A DNA stretch of 64,000 nt from Bacillus thuringiensis (GTDB lineage Bacteria; Bacillota; Bacilli; Bacillales; Bacillaceae_G). A program made the position numbers and the translations under genes. How positions within the stretch are numbered: the first letter of the stretch is position 1; each line of letters begins with the position of its first letter. The notes under the pieces were generated by a model that was not told the origin of the DNA, made no database searches, and was given only the letters and a program-made list of their open reading frames with translations. The DNA lies in NCBI RefSeq assembly GCF_001182785.1, contig NZ_CP012099.1, positions 302,501 to 366,500 on the forward strand, given 5' to 3'. Below, piece after piece: positions 27,800 to 36,255 of this stretch.

Positions 27800-28570
27800 A
27801 TGGAAGAATTAAGTTTTCAAGTCATTATTTTATTAATTGCATTTGGTTTTTTAGCAGCTTTTATTGATTCCGTTGTTGGAGGAGGAGGGTTAATTTCGCT
27901 TCCTGCGCTTATGTTTGTTGGCTTATCGCCGGCTTCGGCAATTGCAACGAATAAATTAGCGGCAACAATGGGGACGTTTACGAGTGCGATGTATTTCATT
28001 CGATCAGGAAAAGTTGATTTTAAAATTGTAGGAAAGTTAATCCCGTTAACTATTGTTGGAGCTGTTGCAGGTGCTTTAGTAGTAAAATTTATTCCATCGG
28101 ATATTTTACGCCCATTAGTACTTGTAATGTTGGTATTTATTGCTATTTATATTATTGCAAAAAAGAATTGGGGAAGTGTGTCTACCTATAAGAAGATGAC
28201 GCAAAGAAAAACATTAATATTTTTCTTTGTTATTTTAATGATAGGATTTTATGATGGATTTTTTGGACCAGGGACAGGGTCATTTTTAATTTTTGCATTT
28301 TTATTAATTGGTTTGGATTTTATTCAAGCGGCAGCATCTGGAAAACTTTTGAACTTTGTTAGTAATATTGTATCTTTAATTACTTTTTTATTTTTAGACA
28401 TAATTCATTTTGAATACGGTATTATCATGGGATTATCAATGATCTTAGGTGCTTATTTGGGATCGAAGTTTGCGGTTCAAAAAGGCGTTGGATATGTAAG
28501 GACTTTATTTTTATTAGTTACTATATTATTGATCGGGAAAAATGTTTTGGAATATACTCATATTTTGTAG
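27800..28570 (+). CDS. TSUP-family (TauE/SafE) membrane permease
   Basis: This 256-residue integral membrane protein has about eight hydrophobic segments. The first half carries DSVVGGGGLISLPAL and the second half GFFGPGTGSFLIFA, the repeated glycine-rich motif of the sulfite exporter TauE/SafE family. Members move sulfite, sulfonates or related anions; the substrate here is unknown. GGGGTAAGGGG precedes the ATG. It is flanked by terminators on both sides, so it is a single-gene unit. Confidence 0.88.
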   Translation: MEELSFQVIILLIAFGFLAAFIDSVVGGGGLISLPALMFVGLSPASAIATNKLAATMGTFTSAMYFIRSGKVDFKIVGKLIPLTIVGAVAGALVVKFIPSDILRPLVLVMLVFIAIYIIAKKNWGSVSTYKKMTQRKTLIFFFVILMIGFYDGFFGPGTGSFLIFAFLLIGLDFIQAAASGKLLNFVSNIVSLITFLFLDIIHFEYGIIMGLSMILGAYLGSKFAVQKGVGYVRTLFLLVTILLIGKNVLEYTHIL

Positions 28571-28600
28571 ATTCATACGCATGTATGAATCTCTTTTTTT
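28570..28600 (+). terminator. Terminator after TSUP gene
   Basis: A perfect 9-bp stem GATTCATAC / GTATGAATC with GCAT loop, then CTCTTTTTTTT. The first base of the stem is the last base of the stop codon. Confidence 0.9.
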
Positions 28601-28650
28601 TATTATATTTTAAAAATTTATTAATTTTTAAAATATAAGTCTAGGAATAT

Positions 28651-28705
28651 TTGAATAAATCTAAATTATCGTGTAGAATAATGTTGTAAAATGTAAACGT
28701 TTTTC
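28651..28705 (+). promoter_or_regulatory. rocA promoter with cre site
   Basis: TTGAAT (28651-28656), a 17-bp spacer and TAGAAT (28674-28679) form a good sigma-A promoter. About 5-20 nt downstream of the expected start lies ATGTAAACGTTTTTC (28691-28705), one mismatch from the CcpA cre consensus WTGNAARCGYTWWCW. This suggests carbon catabolite repression. Confidence 0.7.
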
Positions 28706-28724
28706 TAAGGGGAGGCTAAAAAAA

Positions 28725-30272
28725 ATGGTAGTAGCATACAAACATGAGCCATTTACAGATTTTTCAGTGGAGGCTAACAAATTAGCGTTTGAAGAAGGTT
28801 TAAAGAAAGTAGAATCTTATCTTGGACAAGACTATCCATTAATTATTGGGGGAGAAAAAATCACTACAGAAGACAAAATTGTTTCTGTAAACCCTGCAAA
28901 TAAAGAGGAACTTGTTGGTCGTGTTTCAAAAGCAAGCCGTGAGTTAGCTGAAAAAGCAATGCAAGTAGCGGATGAAACATTCCAAACTTGGAGAAAATCA
29001 AAGCCAGAAATGCGTGCAGACATTTTATTCCGTGCTGCAGCAATCGTTCGTCGCAGAAAACATGAATTCTCTGCTATTCTTGTAAAAGAAGCAGGTAAGC
29101 CATGGAATGAGGCAGATGCTGATACAGCAGAAGCAATCGACTTTATGGAATATTATGGTCGTCAAATGTTAAAATTAAAAGACGGTATTCCAGTAGAAAG
29201 CCGTCCAATTGAATATAATCGTTTCTCTTACATTCCATTAGGAGTAGGTGTTATCATTTCTCCTTGGAACTTCCCATTCGCAATTATGGCAGGTATGACA
29301 ACAGCTGCTTTAGTTTCTGGTAACACAGTATTACTAAAACCAGCTAGTACAACTCCTGTAGTAGCAGCGAAATTTATGGAAGTATTAGAAGAAGCTGGCT
29401 TACCAGCTGGCGTAGTAAACTTCGTTCCAGGTAACGGTTCTGAAGTTGGTGACTACTTAGTAGATCATCCTCGTACACGTTTCGTAAGCTTCACGGGATC
29501 TCGTGATGTAGGTATCCGTATCTATGAGCGTGCAGCGAAAGTAAACCCAGGCCAAATTTGGTTAAAACGCGTTATCGCTGAAATGGGCGGTAAAGATACA
29601 ATCGTTGTTGATAAAGAAGCAGATCTTGAATTAGCAGCTAAGTCTATCGTTGCATCAGCATTCGGATTCTCAGGACAAAAATGTTCTGCATGTTCTCGTG
29701 CAGTAATCCATGAAGATGTATATGATCATGTATTAAATCGTGCTGTTGAATTAACAAAAGAATTAACAGTTGCTAACCCAGCAGTATTAGGTACAAACAT
29801 GGGGCCTGTTAATGACCAAGCTGCATTCGATAAAGTAATGAGCTATGTTGCAATTGGTAAAGAAGAAGGTAGAATTCTAGCAGGTGGCGAAGGGGACGAT
29901 TCTAAAGGCTGGTTCATCCAACCGACAATCGTTGCTGACGTTGCAGAAGATGCTCGCTTAATGAAAGAAGAAATCTTCGGACCAGTAGTAGCATTCTGTA
30001 AAGCAAAAGACTTTGATCATGCGCTTGCAATTGCAAACAATACAGAATACGGTTTAACAGGTGCTGTTGTTACTAACAACCGTGACCATATTGAAAAAGC
30101 ACGTGAAGAATTCCACGTTGGTAACTTATACTTCAACCGTGGATGTACTGGTGCAATCGTAGGTTACCAACCATTCGGTGGCTTTAACATGTCTGGTACA
30201 GACTCTAAAGCTGGTGGACCTGACTACTTAGCACTTCACATGCAAGCAAAAACTACTTCTGAAACTTTATAA
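28725..30272 (+). CDS. rocA: 1-pyrroline-5-carboxylate dehydrogenase RocA
   Basis: RocA oxidises glutamate-5-semialdehyde/P5C to glutamate with NAD, the shared last step of proline and arginine breakdown. The 515-residue aldehyde dehydrogenase has the N-terminal [15 protein letters not shown] typical of the RocA/PutC group. Glu286 in AEMGGKD, catalytic Cys320 in [12 protein letters not shown], and the C-terminal [19 protein letters not shown] are present. AGGGGAGG precedes the ATG. It is a monocistronic unit between a cre-bearing promoter and a strong terminator. The alternative name pruA is used for the same enzyme. Confidence 0.95.
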   Translation: MVVAYKHEPFTDFSVEANKLAFEEGLKKVESYLGQDYPLIIGGEKITTEDKIVSVNPANKEELVGRVSKASRELAEKAMQVADETFQTWRKSKPEMRADILFRAAAIVRRRKHEFSAILVKEAGKPWNEADADTAEAIDFMEYYGRQMLKLKDGIPVESRPIEYNRFSYIPLGVGVIISPWNFPFAIMAGMTTAALVSGNTVLLKPASTTPVVAAKFMEVLEEAGLPAGVVNFVPGNGSEVGDYLVDHPRTRFVSFTGSRDVGIRIYERAAKVNPGQIWLKRVIAEMGGKDTIVVDKEADLELAAKSIVASAFGFSGQKCSACSRAVIHEDVYDHVLNRAVELTKELTVANPAVLGTNMGPVNDQAAFDKVMSYVAIGKEEGRILAGGEGDDSKGWFIQPTIVADVAEDARLMKEEIFGPVVAFCKAKDFDHALAIANNTEYGLTGAVVTNNRDHIEKAREEFHVGNLYFNRGCTGAIVGYQPFGGFNMSGTDSKAGGPDYLALHMQAKTTSETL

Positions 30273-30283
30273 GAAATAGTAGA

Positions 30284-30316
30284 GGAGCTCTTCACAAAAT
30301 GTGAAGAGCTCCTTTT
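30284..30316 (+). terminator. Terminator after rocA
   Basis: A perfect 12-bp stem GGAGCTCTTCAC / GTGAAGAGCTCC with a 5-nt loop and TTTT tail. Confidence 0.92.
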
Positions 30317-30463
30317 AAAATTGAAATCCCACATATTACCTTCGTTTGAAGGGGATGAGCTAAAACCTATTAATAGCGGGATAAACATGTGAACAGAAAT
30401 GAAATGATGAGAAAAGTTGACTTATTAGTCATATTTTTTAGTATTCATTTTGAGAATTTCCTG

Positions 30464-30545
30464 TATAATACAATTTGAAAGAAAATCTATGGTTCGACAA
30501 GGAACACTCTTTTCGGTTTTGCTCACTGAAAGGAGTGTTTTTTTA
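30464..30545 (+). ncRNA. Candidate small RNA unit downstream of rocA
   Basis: A TATAAT at 30464-30469 is followed, about 35 nt after its expected start, by a 15-bp stem (AACACTCTTTTCGGT / ACTGAAAGGAGTGTT, two wobble pairs) and seven T. The rocA transcript already ends at 30316, so a separate plus-strand transcript of about 70 nt is implied. It would overlap the tail of the convergent hydrolase gene by only a few bases. There is no clear -35 and no good open frame. Confidence 0.4.
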
Positions 30546-31088
30546 TGTAGCTAAAAATTCTTTCGTGCTTATTACATTTGCATATACGCCATTTAAACTA
30601 GCTAAAATTGTATTGTGAATATAAACAGCTGGTATAGTAGCGTTCTTAAAAGAAAGGTCTTTTGTAGCACAAGCATCGTGTATAACGGTACATTGAAATC
30701 CAAAATCAAATGCAGCCCTTACTGTAGCATCAATACACATATGAGTCATCATCCCGCATACGACGACATGTTCAATGTCTAAACGCTGTAATTGCTCTAG
30801 AAGATTAGTTTCTCGGAAGCTATTTGGATAATGTTTGAGTATAACTGTTTCTTCTCTAAGTGGACGTACCTTCTCATGAATATGTACACCTTCTGTATTA
30901 GGTAGGAAAAAAGTAGCGTCATCTTTTATAGCTACGTGTTGGATATGAAAAATAGGTTCGCTGTTTGTTCTAAAGTGTTGTAATAACTGATTAGCATATT
31001 CGCTTGCTTCTACTGGATTACGCAATTCCATCTTTCCATTTGGAAAATAATCGTTTTGAATATCGACGAGTAAAAGAGCTGTTTTCAT
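30543..31088 (-). CDS. Isochorismatase-like cysteine hydrolase
   Basis: This 181-residue member of the isochorismatase/nicotinamidase-like family has Asp9 in LLLVDIQNDYF, a Lys in the middle (VILKHYPNSF region) and the nucleophilic Cys in VVCGMMTHMCIDATVRAAFD, giving the Asp-Lys-Cys triad. The substrate could be nicotinamide, another amide or an aryl compound and cannot be told from sequence. CGGAGGAAG precedes the ATG on the minus strand. It is a single gene, convergent with the rocA side. Confidence 0.88.
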   Translation of the reverse strand: MKTALLLVDIQNDYFPNGKMELRNPVEASEYANQLLQHFRTNSEPIFHIQHVAIKDDATFFLPNTEGVHIHEKVRPLREETVILKHYPNSFRETNLLEQLQRLDIEHVVVCGMMTHMCIDATVRAAFDFGFQCTVIHDACATKDLSFKNATIPAVYIHNTILASLNGVYANVISTKEFLAT

Positions 31089-31268
31089 ATATTTATCTTC
31101 CTCCGAGTTTCATATTCAAATAAATTTATTCAATTCGTAGAGAGGATTCTCCTGTTTAAAAATATGAGGAAGAAGAATTTTACATAACTTTGAAAGTTAC
31201 TATTTTCTTATGAATTTTCATCTGAAAATTTTAATAAAGGAATAATTAATATTTTTCTAAAAAATGTA

Positions 31269-31297
31269 TTGACTCTTATTATTCTGAGTTCTATAAT
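31269..31297 (+). promoter_or_regulatory. metNIQ promoter
   Basis: TTGACT, a 17-bp spacer and a perfect TATAAT. The start would lie about 25 nt before the SAM aptamer. Confidence 0.85.
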
Positions 31298-31330
31298 GAG
31301 AATTAATTAAACGACAATTAAATCGATACA

Positions 31331-31437
31331 TTCTTATCCAGAGAGGTGGAGGGACTGGCCCTACGATACCTCAGCAACGGGTTTTTTAATACCGTGCTAA
31401 CTCCAGCAAGCCATATAAAGGCTTGGAAGATGAGAAG
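31331..31437 (+). ncRNA. SAM-I (S-box) riboswitch aptamer
   Basis: This is a classical S-box. P1 is TTCTTATC/GATGAGAA, and the conserved AGAGAGGTGGAGGGACTGGCCC (quoted in parts: AGAGGTGGAGGGA, CTGGCCC) is followed by GATACCTCAGCAAC, GTGCTAACTCCAGCAAG and the P4 stem GCC-ATATAAA-GGC. It senses S-adenosylmethionine and turns off methionine uptake genes when SAM is high. Confidence 0.96.
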
Positions 31438-31456
31438 ATGTGAACGAGTACATATA

Positions 31457-31508
31457 AGTGCTCTCCTTCTTATCTTTATGGTTGATAAGAAGGAGGGCAC
31501 TTTTTATT
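31457..31508 (+). terminator. SAM-riboswitch-controlled terminator
   Basis: AGTGCTCTCCTTCTTATC pairs with GATAAGAAGGAGGGCACT, followed by T-rich sequence. The octamer TTCTTATC at 31467 repeats exactly the 5' strand of aptamer P1 (31331), so both compete for GATGAGAA (31429-31436): P1 or antiterminator. Confidence 0.94.
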
Positions 31509-31559
31509 TTACCTCGAAAGCTCTACTTTAAGTTTTTACAGCATATAGGAGGGGGAAAA

Positions 31560-32579
31560 ATGATTTCTTTTAACAATGTAAGTAAAGTGTATGAATCAGC
31601 TGGGCAATCTGTTCATGCGGTGGAGGATGTAACATTATCAGTTGAGAAAGGCGAAATTTTTGGCATTATCGGTTTTAGTGGCGCTGGAAAGAGTACATTA
31701 TTACGCTTAGTAAATATGTTAGAGAGACCAACGGCAGGAACGATTTCAATAGATGATAAAGATATTACATCATTATCGACGAAAGAATTACGCAAACTAA
31801 GACAAAGAATCGGAATGATTTTTCAAAGCTTTAATTTATTTAATTCAAGAACAGTGTTTGGGAATATTGCTTATCCATTAAAGTTAGCGAAATTGCCAAA
31901 GAACGAGATAAAAGAACGAGTGAATGAACTGCTGAAGTTTGTAGGGTTAGAAGATAAAGCAAACTATTATCCAGAGCAGTTATCAGGGGGACAAAAGCAG
32001 CGAGTTGGCATTGCTAGAGCACTTGCGACATCGCCAGATATTCTTATATGTGATGAGGCAACATCAGCTTTAGATCCAGAAACAACGACAGAAATTCTAA
32101 ACTTATTAAAGAAAGTAAATCGAGAATACAATTTAACGATTCTTCTTATTACACACGAAATGCATGTTGTGAAAGAAATTTGCCACCGTGTAGCTGTAAT
32201 GGAGAAGGGAAAAGTTATTGAAGAAGGAAAACTGTTTGACGTTTTCACACAACCAAAAACAAAGACGACTCAAAACTTTGTACGTTCTGTTATTAATGAT
32301 CATTTACCAGAAAGTGTTCTAGCGAAAATTCAAAATGGTGGTCAAATTTATCGTCTAACATTTACTGGTGAGGAGACAGGACAGCCGGTACTATCATATA
32401 TCGCAAAAAACTATAACGTTGATGTAAATGTACTGTACGGAAATATTATTGAACTTCAAAATGTGCTATTTGGAAATCTGCTTGTAGAATTGCAAGGTGA
32501 GCAGAGGGAAATTCAAAAAGCATTACAACATCTAAGACTGCAAGTGCAGCTGAAGGAGGTAGAAGCTCATGCGAGTTGA
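31560..32579 (+). CDS. metN: Methionine ABC transporter ATP-binding protein MetN
   Basis: MetN powers uptake of methionine. The 339-residue protein has Walker A GFSGAGKST at residues 38-46, signature LSGGQKQRVGIARAL, Walker B ILICDEATSALD, and a C-terminal NIL (ACT-like) domain of about 75 residues that senses methionine in this family. The ATG at 31560 is preceded by AGGAGGGGG; longer in-frame readings run into the riboswitch terminator. It overlaps metI by 11 bases. Confidence 0.95.
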   Translation: MISFNNVSKVYESAGQSVHAVEDVTLSVEKGEIFGIIGFSGAGKSTLLRLVNMLERPTAGTISIDDKDITSLSTKELRKLRQRIGMIFQSFNLFNSRTVFGNIAYPLKLAKLPKNEIKERVNELLKFVGLEDKANYYPEQLSGGQKQRVGIARALATSPDILICDEATSALDPETTTEILNLLKKVNREYNLTILLITHEMHVVKEICHRVAVMEKGKVIEEGKLFDVFTQPKTKTTQNFVRSVINDHLPESVLAKIQNGGQIYRLTFTGEETGQPVLSYIAKNYNVDVNVLYGNIIELQNVLFGNLLVELQGEQREIQKALQHLRLQVQLKEVEAHAS

Positions 32580-33234
32580 TTGGAGTATATTTTGGCCGCG
32601 CATACTAGATGCGACGGGGGATACCCTCTTAATGGTAATTGTAACCCTTATATTCGCTACAATTCTGGGTATACCTCTAGGTTTACTTTTATATGTAACG
32701 AGAAAAGGAAACTTTTTAGAAAATAAATGGGTCTTTTCTATTCTTAACATCATAATTAATACAATTCGTCCGGTACCATTCATTATCTTTTTAGTAGCTT
32801 TAAGCCCACTAACAAGAAGCGTTATTGGAACGACGATTGGAACAGCAGCAGCAATTTTCCCGATGACGTTAGTCGCATCAATTGGTATTGCTAGAATGGT
32901 TGAAACAAATCTTGTTTCCGTTCCGAAAGGAGTAATTGAAGCAGCGCAAGCAATGGGCGCCTCGCCAATTAGAATCGTTTTTGAAATCCTTGTACCAGAA
33001 GCGTTAGCACCATTAATCTTAGGTGTCACATTTATGACAGTTGGTTTAATTGAATTTTCTGCAGTTGCTGGGCTTGTCGGTGGTGGCGGTCTTGGTGACT
33101 TGGCAATGACATATGGTTATCAACGTTTTGATACATCAGTTATGTTCGTAACGGTTGTTTTACTTATTATTCTCGTGCAGATAGCTCAAAATTTAGGAAA
33201 CTACTTTGCGAAAGTCTTGTTACGCAGATCATAA
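32569..33234 (+). CDS. metI: Methionine ABC transporter permease MetI
   Basis: This 221-residue inner-membrane permease has about five hydrophobic segments and the cytoplasmic EAA loop (EAAQAMGASPIRIVFEILVPEALAPLILG, quoted in parts: EAAQAMGASP) that contacts MetN. AAGGAGG lies before the ATG, inside metN. The glycine-rich VAGLVGGGGLGDLA near the end is typical of MetI. Confidence 0.95.
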   Translation: MRVDWSIFWPRILDATGDTLLMVIVTLIFATILGIPLGLLLYVTRKGNFLENKWVFSILNIIINTIRPVPFIIFLVALSPLTRSVIGTTIGTAAAIFPMTLVASIGIARMVETNLVSVPKGVIEAAQAMGASPIRIVFEILVPEALAPLILGVTFMTVGLIEFSAVAGLVGGGGLGDLAMTYGYQRFDTSVMFVTVVLLIILVQIAQNLGNYFAKVLLRRS

Positions 33235-33255
33235 AAAGGAAAAGAGGAAAAGAAA

Positions 33256-34110
33256 ATGAAGAAAATTTTAGCATTTGCATTATCAGCAATTGTAGGAGTC
33301 TCAGCATTAAGTGGCTGCTCAAGTGGAGACACGGGTGCAGGAGCGAAAGAAAAAGTAATTCGCGTCGGTGTAACTGGAACGGATGGAGACGCTTGGGAAA
33401 TTTTGAAGAAAAAAGCTGAAAAAGAAGGGATTAAGATTAAACTGGTGGAGTTCTCTGATTATACAACTCCAAATAAAGCTTTAGCTGATGGAGATATTGA
33501 ATTAAACTCATTTCAGCATATTGCTTTCTTAGAGCAATTTAAAAAAGAGCATAAGTTAGATATTACAGCTGTTGGTACAACGCAAATTGCGCCAATGGGT
33601 TTATACTCTGAAAAATATAAGAAGGCAAATGAAATTCCAGATGGTTCAGAAATTGCAATTCCAAACGATCCAACGAACCAAGCACGTGCATTAAAACTTC
33701 TTGATGCAGCTGGAGTATTAAAGCTTAAAAAAGATTTTGGCTTATTTGGAGATCCAAGCGGCATTGCTGAAAATCCGAAGAAGTTAAAAATCACGCCGGT
33801 TATCGCACAGCAAACACCTCGTGTGTTAAAAGATGTAGCGGCATCAGTTATTAATAACGGTGTTGCTGGTCAAGCTGGATTAGATCCAGCGAAGGATCCT
33901 ATTTTCTTAGAAGATCCAAAGAATGAAAATGCGAAGCCTTATATTAATATTTTCGCAGCTCGTACGAAAGATAAAGATGATCCAACACTGAAAAAAGTAA
34001 TTGAATTGTATCATTCAAAAGAAGTAACAGATGCAATTAAGAAAGAAACGAATGATGGTTCAATTTCAGTTGATCTTTCACTTGAGGAGCTTGAAAAAAT
34101 CGTAAAATAA
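33256..34110 (+). CDS. metQ: Methionine-binding lipoprotein MetQ
   Basis: This 284-residue NlpA/MetQ-family substrate-binding lipoprotein has a signal peptide ending in lipobox ALSGC (Cys21). The mature part begins with the family pattern KVIRVGVTGTDGDAWE and continues with ELNSFQHIAFLEQF and IPNDPTNQARALKLL. It completes the metNIQ unit under the SAM riboswitch. AAAGAGG precedes the ATG. Confidence 0.95.
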   Translation: MKKILAFALSAIVGVSALSGCSSGDTGAGAKEKVIRVGVTGTDGDAWEILKKKAEKEGIKIKLVEFSDYTTPNKALADGDIELNSFQHIAFLEQFKKEHKLDITAVGTTQIAPMGLYSEKYKKANEIPDGSEIAIPNDPTNQARALKLLDAAGVLKLKKDFGLFGDPSGIAENPKKLKITPVIAQQTPRVLKDVAASVINNGVAGQAGLDPAKDPIFLEDPKNENAKPYINIFAARTKDKDDPTLKKVIELYHSKEVTDAIKKETNDGSISVDLSLEELEKIVK

Positions 34111-34120
34111 TGATTGGGTT

Positions 34121-34255
34121 TAATGGACTAACAGAAGGAACCCCTCCGCTGTTAGTTCGTTCAACATATAATCTACTTAACAAACGAACCCTAATTCTGT
34201 ACCTTCCAATTTTGTATAACGTAGAATCCAATGTTTGTTAAGTAGAGTAATGGAC
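34121..34255 (+). repeat. Hairpin-rich element flanked by TAATGGAC repeats
   Basis: The octamer TAATGGAC occurs at 34121-34128 and 34248-34255. Between them lie a stem CTAACAG / CTGTTAG (34128-34155) and a long-range 13-bp inverted repeat CTACTTAACAAAC (34173-34185) / GTTTGTTAAGTAG (34233-34245). The second octamer runs into the metQ terminator. It may be a small inserted repeat. No coding potential is seen. Confidence 0.5.
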
Positions 34256-34279
34256 CAGGAGTTTTCCTGGTCTTTTTTT
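34253..34279 (+). terminator. metNIQ terminator
   Basis: GACCAGGA / TCCTGGTC stem with a 4-nt loop and seven T. The T-run touches the stop codon of the convergent HXXEE gene. Confidence 0.9.
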
Positions 34280-34745
34280 ATGAATGAAAGTAGCTAGCGA
34301 ACAGTAAGGTAATCCAAATTATAATGGGATAAGAAAATAAGCTGAAAAGGAGTGTAATTACGAATTGCTTTTGATGAATTAAGTGTTTTTTTGATAAAAC
34401 AAAGAAAATAGAAAAGAGAGTAATGAAAAATGCTGATATTACGCCGGGGTTATAGGAGCGATAAATGAAAAACAAAATAATATGTTGAACAGAGTTAAAG
34501 AAGATGGCCCCTTGTATAAAAATAATCCAGCATATAGAAGACAAGAAGTTAAGTTGATATAGAAAGACGATAAGTAATACAAAGATTGTTAATACGGAAA
34601 TGGCAATGAAAAATTGTTGGCTAGTTATAAGGCGGATTGAAAATTGATTAGCAAGGTATTGTGGCATTTGGAAAGCTTCTTCAAGGTTATGAATGAAAAA
34701 TAATAAGGGAATGATCCAGAGTATAGTAGTGGAATGCTTTTTCAT
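34278..34745 (-). CDS. HXXEE-domain membrane protein
   Basis: This 155-residue hydrophobic protein has about five membrane segments. Near the N-terminus FFIHNLEEAFQMP shows the His-x-x-Glu-Glu motif that names the HXXEE family (function unknown). Further hydrophobic stretches follow (FIAISVLTIFVLLIVFLY, VISAFFITLFSIFFVL, VITLLFSLFSYPIIIW). The ATG at 34745 is taken as start; a TTG one codon earlier has better spacing from GGAG and is possible. It lies behind the ArsA-like/63-aa pair on the same strand, separated by a hairpin. Confidence 0.75.
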   Translation of the reverse strand: MKKHSTTILWIIPLLFFIHNLEEAFQMPQYLANQFSIRLITSQQFFIAISVLTIFVLLIVFLYQLNFLSSICWIIFIQGAIFFNSVQHIILFFIYRSYNPGVISAFFITLFSIFFVLSKKHLIHQKQFVITLLFSLFSYPIIIWITLLFASYFHS

Positions 34746-34767
34746 CAACTTACATCACTCCAATAAA

Positions 34768-34798
34768 GTATAGAAAGCCTAAAAAAGGCCCTCTATAC
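34768..34798 (-). terminator. Hairpin after the 63-aa gene
   Basis: On the minus strand GTATAGAGGGCCT pairs imperfectly with AGGCTTTCTATAC around a T-rich loop, followed by TTTATT. It may end the marR/arsA-side transcript before the HXXEE gene. Confidence 0.5.
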
Positions 34799-34804
34799 AG
34801 ATAG

Positions 34805-34996
34805 TTATTCAATTATGATATTTTTTAAATTATTTTCATGATGCTCTCGTTCTTTCGGATAAGCAGCTAGCTCCTCTTGCAAAATATTTAATATTTGCTT
34901 AGCTGATTGCTGGATTGGATTAGGTAGCTCTTCTAATATATGCATCCCGACTTTTACTTTTGTACGAATTACCCTTCGTAGTAGTTCCTCATGCAT
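34805..34996 (-). CDS. Conserved-looking 63-aa protein, partner of ArsA-like ATPase
   Basis: This is a 63-residue, mostly helical, charged protein (MHEELLRRVIRTKVKVGMHI start, QQSAKQILNILQEELAAYP middle) with no membrane segment. It overlaps the end of the ArsA-like gene by eight bases, and GGAGG lies 8 nt before its ATG within that gene. This makes it very likely translated and coupled. No family is recognised; a small partner or regulator of the ATPase is inference from position only. Confidence 0.72.
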   Translation of the reverse strand: MHEELLRRVIRTKVKVGMHILEELPNPIQQSAKQILNILQEELAAYPKEREHHENNLKNIIIE

Positions 34997-36170
34997 GCAC
35001 TACACCTCCAAACCGAATGTTTAGTATATCTTCTTCAAATTTTGCTCCTTGAATAGAAAGGTGTGTTAACGTTTTTGGCAATGTAATATTTCGTTTCACA
35101 GAGCCAGCTCGAATAATTAGCTCATCACCTTTTTGATTTAATGAAAGTTCACTTTTGTTTGAGAAGGGAATAGAAAGAATGAAAATATAATCATCGCCAT
35201 CTTTTCTTACATATTGTGTGCGGCCGTTAAATTTCACTTCAGTAGGACAATGATCAGTTTTAAATAAAGCATCTCCTACACGCTCTAACATGGGTAAACC
35301 AACAACTTCTTGTTCAAACATTGGAGCTTCGTAAATAGGAAGTGGATCAAAACTATTTTGAATTAATGTTTTATATTTCTTTTGCGTATCTTTCCATGCT
35401 TGAAAATAAGGATCGGTGACGGTGTTAGGGATGACGCGATTAATCATAATGGCATCTACGTTATAATCGTATAAATTTAAATAAGTAAAGCTACGCTGAG
35501 CTTCTTTAATGACCATTTTTTCAGGATTTACAACGATGCGGATACTTGTTACTTCTCGGTTTGATAAAATATCTCTCATTTCTCCGAGCTGTTCAAGTGT
35601 ATTTGTTAATTCGTCCATAATATCGTCGGTTGGAAGAGGGACACCAAGGAGTGGTTGAGCTACAGGACGAACGACTTTTAAAACTTTTCTTTTAATAGGA
35701 AACAATTTTTCCATCCACCAGCCGAGCATGTCTGGAAAGCTTAGCATTGCTAATGTTTCTCCTGTTGGAGCACAATCAATAATGATAACATCATATGTGT
35801 TTTGTTTATAATAATCGAGTACGCGAAGTAAGCTAATTAAATCTTCCATACCAGGAAACATCGTTAATTCTTCTGTTGTAATATCATCGGCTGCTTTGGA
35901 AGTGAAGAGTAGTGTAATATATTTCTGTAATTTTCCCCATCCTTTTTCCATCTCATAAATCGTATTAATTTCTTGTGCCCACAAATTTTCACGAATTTCT
36001 AATGGCTCAGAAGATAGCTTTATACCAAATGAATCTCCTAAACTATGAGCAGGATCTGTACTCATGACTAAAGTTTTTAATCCTTGTTTTGCGCTTTGAA
36101 TTGCTGTTGCTGCTGAAATGCTAGTTTTTCCTACGCCGCCTTTACCTGTATACAAAATAATTCTCATCAT
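34989..36170 (-). CDS. ArsA/GET3-like ATPase
   Basis: This 393-residue deviant-Walker ATPase has P-loop GKGGVGKTS (residues 9-17), the switch STDPAHSLGDSFG, and DVIIIDCAPTGETLAML. The last 90 or so residues (FILSIPFSNKSELSLNQKGDELIIRAG in parts) form the HSP20-like C-terminal domain found in bacterial ArsA-type proteins. It is a single-copy ATPase, not the tandem arsenite-pump ArsA, and no arsB or arsR is nearby, so arsenic resistance should not be assumed. AAAGGAG precedes the ATG. An operator-like motif upstream is shared with the marR promoter. Confidence 0.88.
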   Translation of the reverse strand: MMRIILYTGKGGVGKTSISAATAIQSAKQGLKTLVMSTDPAHSLGDSFGIKLSSEPLEIRENLWAQEINTIYEMEKGWGKLQKYITLLFTSKAADDITTEELTMFPGMEDLISLLRVLDYYKQNTYDVIIIDCAPTGETLAMLSFPDMLGWWMEKLFPIKRKVLKVVRPVAQPLLGVPLPTDDIMDELTNTLEQLGEMRDILSNREVTSIRIVVNPEKMVIKEAQRSFTYLNLYDYNVDAIMINRVIPNTVTDPYFQAWKDTQKKYKTLIQNSFDPLPIYEAPMFEQEVVGLPMLERVGDALFKTDHCPTEVKFNGRTQYVRKDGDDYIFILSIPFSNKSELSLNQKGDELIIRAGSVKRNITLPKTLTHLSIQGAKFEEDILNIRFGGVVHA

Positions 36171-36185
36171 TCATATCTCCTTTGT

Positions 36186-36214
36186 TTCGAATGTCGAATA
36201 TTACGAGTGTCGAA
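36186..36214 (-). promoter_or_regulatory. Operator-like TTCGAnnnTCGAA sites before the ArsA-like gene
   Basis: Two adjacent copies lie here: TTCGAATGTCGAA (36186-36198) and TACGAGTGTCGAA (36202-36214), 16 bp apart. A third copy, TTCGAGGTTCGTA, lies upstream of marR (36750-36762). The shared context AATATTACGA supports one protein recognising all three, most simply the MarR product encoded between them. Confidence 0.5.
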
Positions 36215-36224
36215 GTAAATGATT

Positions 36225-36255
36225 GAATAAAAACCCAGATAGGGTTTTATTCAAT
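36225..36255 (-). terminator. marR terminator
   Basis: Read on the minus strand, ATTGAATAAAACCC pairs with GGGTTTTTATTCAAT around TATCT (one bulge). The stem contains the marR stop codon and has its T run within the 3' arm. It would separate marR from the ArsA-like gene. Confidence 0.7.

Noticed and set aside
34989..36170. Arsenic resistance operon
   Set aside because: The ATPase is single-domain ArsA/GET3-like with an HSP20-like tail, and no arsB, arsR, arsC or arsD is near.
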